Of a DNA stretch of 64,000 nt, positions 63,903 through 64,000 are shown piece after piece. A model generated the notes under the pieces. The model was not told where the DNA came from and did no database searches. It saw nothing but the letters and a program-made list of their open reading frames with translations. The stretch is from positions 1,178,001 through 1,242,000 of the forward strand of contig NZ_SHNO01000001.1 of NCBI RefSeq assembly GCF_026262645.1, read 5' to 3'. The translations under genes and the position numbers were made by a program. The first letter of the stretch is position 1. Every line of letters begins with the position of its first letter. The DNA comes from Candidatus Marimicrobium litorale (GTDB taxonomy: Bacteria > Pseudomonadota > Gammaproteobacteria > Pseudomonadales > Halieaceae).

Positions 63903-64000
<98 letters not shown>

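Overview
The window looks like the chromosome of a heterotrophic, probably marine gammaproteobacterium. The right end has the gammaproteobacterial order pheS-pheT-ihfA-merR-tRNA-Pro. Most of the rest is an accessory catabolic region rich in short-chain dehydrogenases (SDRs), acyl-CoA enzymes, Rieske oxygenases, an HAE3-type RND transporter with a DUF1302 outer-membrane protein, and lipid-handling genes. That mix resembles OM60/NOR5-type (Halieaceae) bacteria; this placement is an inference from gene content only.

Layout. 0-5 kb: a truncated Rieske oxygenase alpha subunit, divergent from two SnoaL-like proteins, an Atm1-type ABC exporter and a glycosyltransferase. 5-14 kb: an SDR, a PlsC-like acyltransferase, an SRPBCC protein, the DUF1302/RND/YCF48-like set and a desaturase. 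14-31 kb: an epimerase-like protein and then the metabolic core. In the core, two acyl-CoA dehydrogenases flank a TetR gene and are followed by a MaoC-DUF35 protein, a MaoC protein and an SCP2-type thiolase, the same set as the ChsE1/ChsE2/ChsH2/ChsH1/Ltp2 (igr) module of actinobacterial cholesterol side-chain catabolism. Next come a lipoprotein hydrolase, a carotenoid oxygenase, a MaoC hydratase, a FadA5-like thiolase, a ChsB1-like SDR, and a reverse-strand operon of LLM oxidoreductase, cupin, P450 and SDR. 31-33 kb: a MarR/SDR/enoyl-CoA hydratase operon with a 29-bp palindrome in its divergent promoter region. 33-41 kb: a surface-glycan island (GtrA, two methyltransferases, a membrane glycosyltransferase, a B12-binding radical SAM protein, a GT2). 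41-51 kb: an outer-membrane barrel with a clear terminator, two SDRs, an SLC13/RCK permease, a redoxin-like protein, TetR, and a DUF3604/SDR/alcohol dehydrogenase operon. 51-57 kb: a KstD-like flavoprotein and a KshA-like Rieske oxygenase (the two steroid ring-opening activities), an enoyl-CoA hydratase and an acyl-CoA carboxyltransferase. 57-60 kb: a serine hydrolase, MlaA and a Liv-type substrate-binding protein. 60.6-64 kb: tRNA-Pro, MerR, ihfA, pheT and the end of pheS.

How the genes fit together (inference). The P450, FadA5-like, ChsB1-like, ChsE-like pair, ChsH1/H2-like and Ltp2-like proteins would oxidise and shorten a steroid side chain. KstD-like and KshA-like enzymes would open ring B. 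A carboxyltransferase could handle released propionyl-CoA. The RND/DUF1302/YCF48 set and the outer-membrane proteins could move the hydrophobic substrate. The genes lie in several transcription units, each near a TetR or MarR gene or a palindrome. Function is assigned from motifs read by eye and from remembered family sequences; no database search was run.
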